A stretch of 64,000 nt of DNA from DASRDR01 sp963812945 [NCBI: uncultured Candidatus Rokubacteria bacterium] (GTDB taxonomy: Bacteria > Methylomirabilota > Methylomirabilia > Rokubacteriales): positions 384,762-448,761 of the forward strand of contig CAWEXD010000012.1 in NCBI GenBank assembly GCA_963812945.1. Direction: 5' to 3'. The notes beneath the pieces are model-generated. The model searched no databases, had not been told where the DNA came from, and saw nothing but the letters and a program-made list of their open reading frames with translations. Of the stretch, positions 63,730 to 64,000 are shown piece after piece; position 1 is the stretch's first letter, and every line of letters begins with the position of its first letter. The position numbers and the translations under genes were made by a program.

Positions 63730-64000
63730 TCAATCAAGCCGCGCCAGCGTGCCCTCGTTGCAGTGGAATTGAGCTGGCGCAAAGTCGGTATACCGCCTGA
63801 TTTGCCCGCCACGCCTCCTCACCGCCTCCAGTAGTTCGCGCTCCGCAGTGCGCATCTCACTGTCCGGAGTCGCCATCTTGGAGTCAGTATTATCGAGGTA
63901 CACAAAGCCTCCATGCTTTACCTTGTCGACCACCGCACGAACACATCTATCGCGCATAGCGCCGTCTACCAATGCAAAGTCGAACCAATGGTTTGGATAG
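63730..64000 (-). CDS. Partial gene, SAM-methyltransferase-like C-terminal part
   Basis: The frame enters from the window edge (YPNHWFDFALVDGAMRDRCV), a Rossmann-like DxxLVDG segment, and continues KVKHGGFVYLDNTDSK before stopping at 63730. This resembles the end of motif-II to motif-III of a class I methyltransferase that contains a VDG loop; the N-terminus is outside the window. Its less GC-rich composition matches that of the gene at 62714. The pair lies on one strand and may be part of the same island. Confidence 0.65.
   Translation of the reverse strand, partial: YPNHWFDFALVDGAMRDRCVRAVVDKVKHGGFVYLDNTDSKMATPDSEMRTAERELLEAVRRRGGQIRRYTDFAPAQFHCNEGTLARLD

Noticed and set aside
1-64000. tRNA, rRNA, CRISPR arrays, riboswitches and insertion sequences
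   Set aside because: I scanned for TPsiC-like loops, regularly spaced repeats and transposase-like frames and saw none, but a hand search can miss a single tRNA or riboswitch. A covariance-model scan would settle it.

Overview
The window is a dense, very GC-rich stretch of bacterial chromosome. Genes are short-spaced and often overlap, with many GTG starts. No rRNA, tRNA, CRISPR array, insertion sequence or phage gene was recognised. The gene mix (molybdenum hydroxylase of the IorA/IorB type, F420-type luciferase-like oxidoreductase, sugar and phosphonate ABC uptake, DUF748, outer-membrane barrels, LigD-type phosphoesterase, many SRPBCC and methyltransferase genes) suits a free-living, two-membraned soil or subsurface bacterium. 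Candidatus Rokubacteria / Methylomirabilota is my best guess, from gene content only.

Layout. 1-11 kb: two Gfo/Idh/MocA oxidoreductases, an AlkP-superfamily enzyme, a PaaK-type CoA ligase, and two divergent GT-C membrane glycosyltransferases that each carry two discoidin-like domains; this looks like glycan or envelope metabolism. 11-20 kb: small secreted proteins, methyltransferases, and a minus-strand run of iorA-iorB-like molybdenum hydroxylase, F420-type oxidoreductase, VOC and NTF2-like genes. 20-28 kb: a sugar ABC importer (binding protein, two permeases, no ATPase) with an acetamidase/formamidase, divergent from a GH51 arabinofuranosidase, then a YcaQ-like protein and an EEP nuclease. 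28-38 kb: small secreted proteins, a BON-DUF1207 outer-membrane protein, an amidase with its small partner, a metallopeptidase / ATP-grasp / GNAT run, and three thiol-redox genes. 38-42 kb: a phosphonate uptake operon (phnC-phnE-phnD) ending in a phosphonoacetate-hydrolase-like enzyme. 42-55 kb: a long minus-strand envelope block (cyclase sensor, MscS channel, TMEM220-like, DUF748, MltF-like transglycosylase, rhomboid, lipoprotein). 55-62 kb: a barrel protein, a 34-residue peptide gene beside an asparagine-synthase remnant, RidA, a flotillin remnant, two SRPBCC proteins (one fused to a quinone-oxidoreductase-like enzyme) and a LigD phosphoesterase. From about 62.7 kb to the end, base composition is visibly less GC-rich and the genes are methyltransferase-like, as at the edge of a transferred surface-polysaccharide island.

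Most notable. (1) Two small secreted proteins share a repeated AKGFGE motif (three copies in all), and each gene has a textbook sigma-54 promoter with identical GG-N10-GC spacing. (2) A 34-codon ORF with a near-perfect Shine-Dalgarno site and a YxxP-type motif lies head to head with the remnant N-terminus of a class II glutamine amidotransferase of the AsnB / lasso-cyclase type. (3) Several genes have promoter elements placed so that transcription would begin at the start codon (leaderless mRNAs), best seen for the arabinofuranosidase. (4) Unusual architectures: MltF with two substrate-binding domains, an SRPBCC-MDR fusion, and GT-C enzymes with paired discoidin domains.
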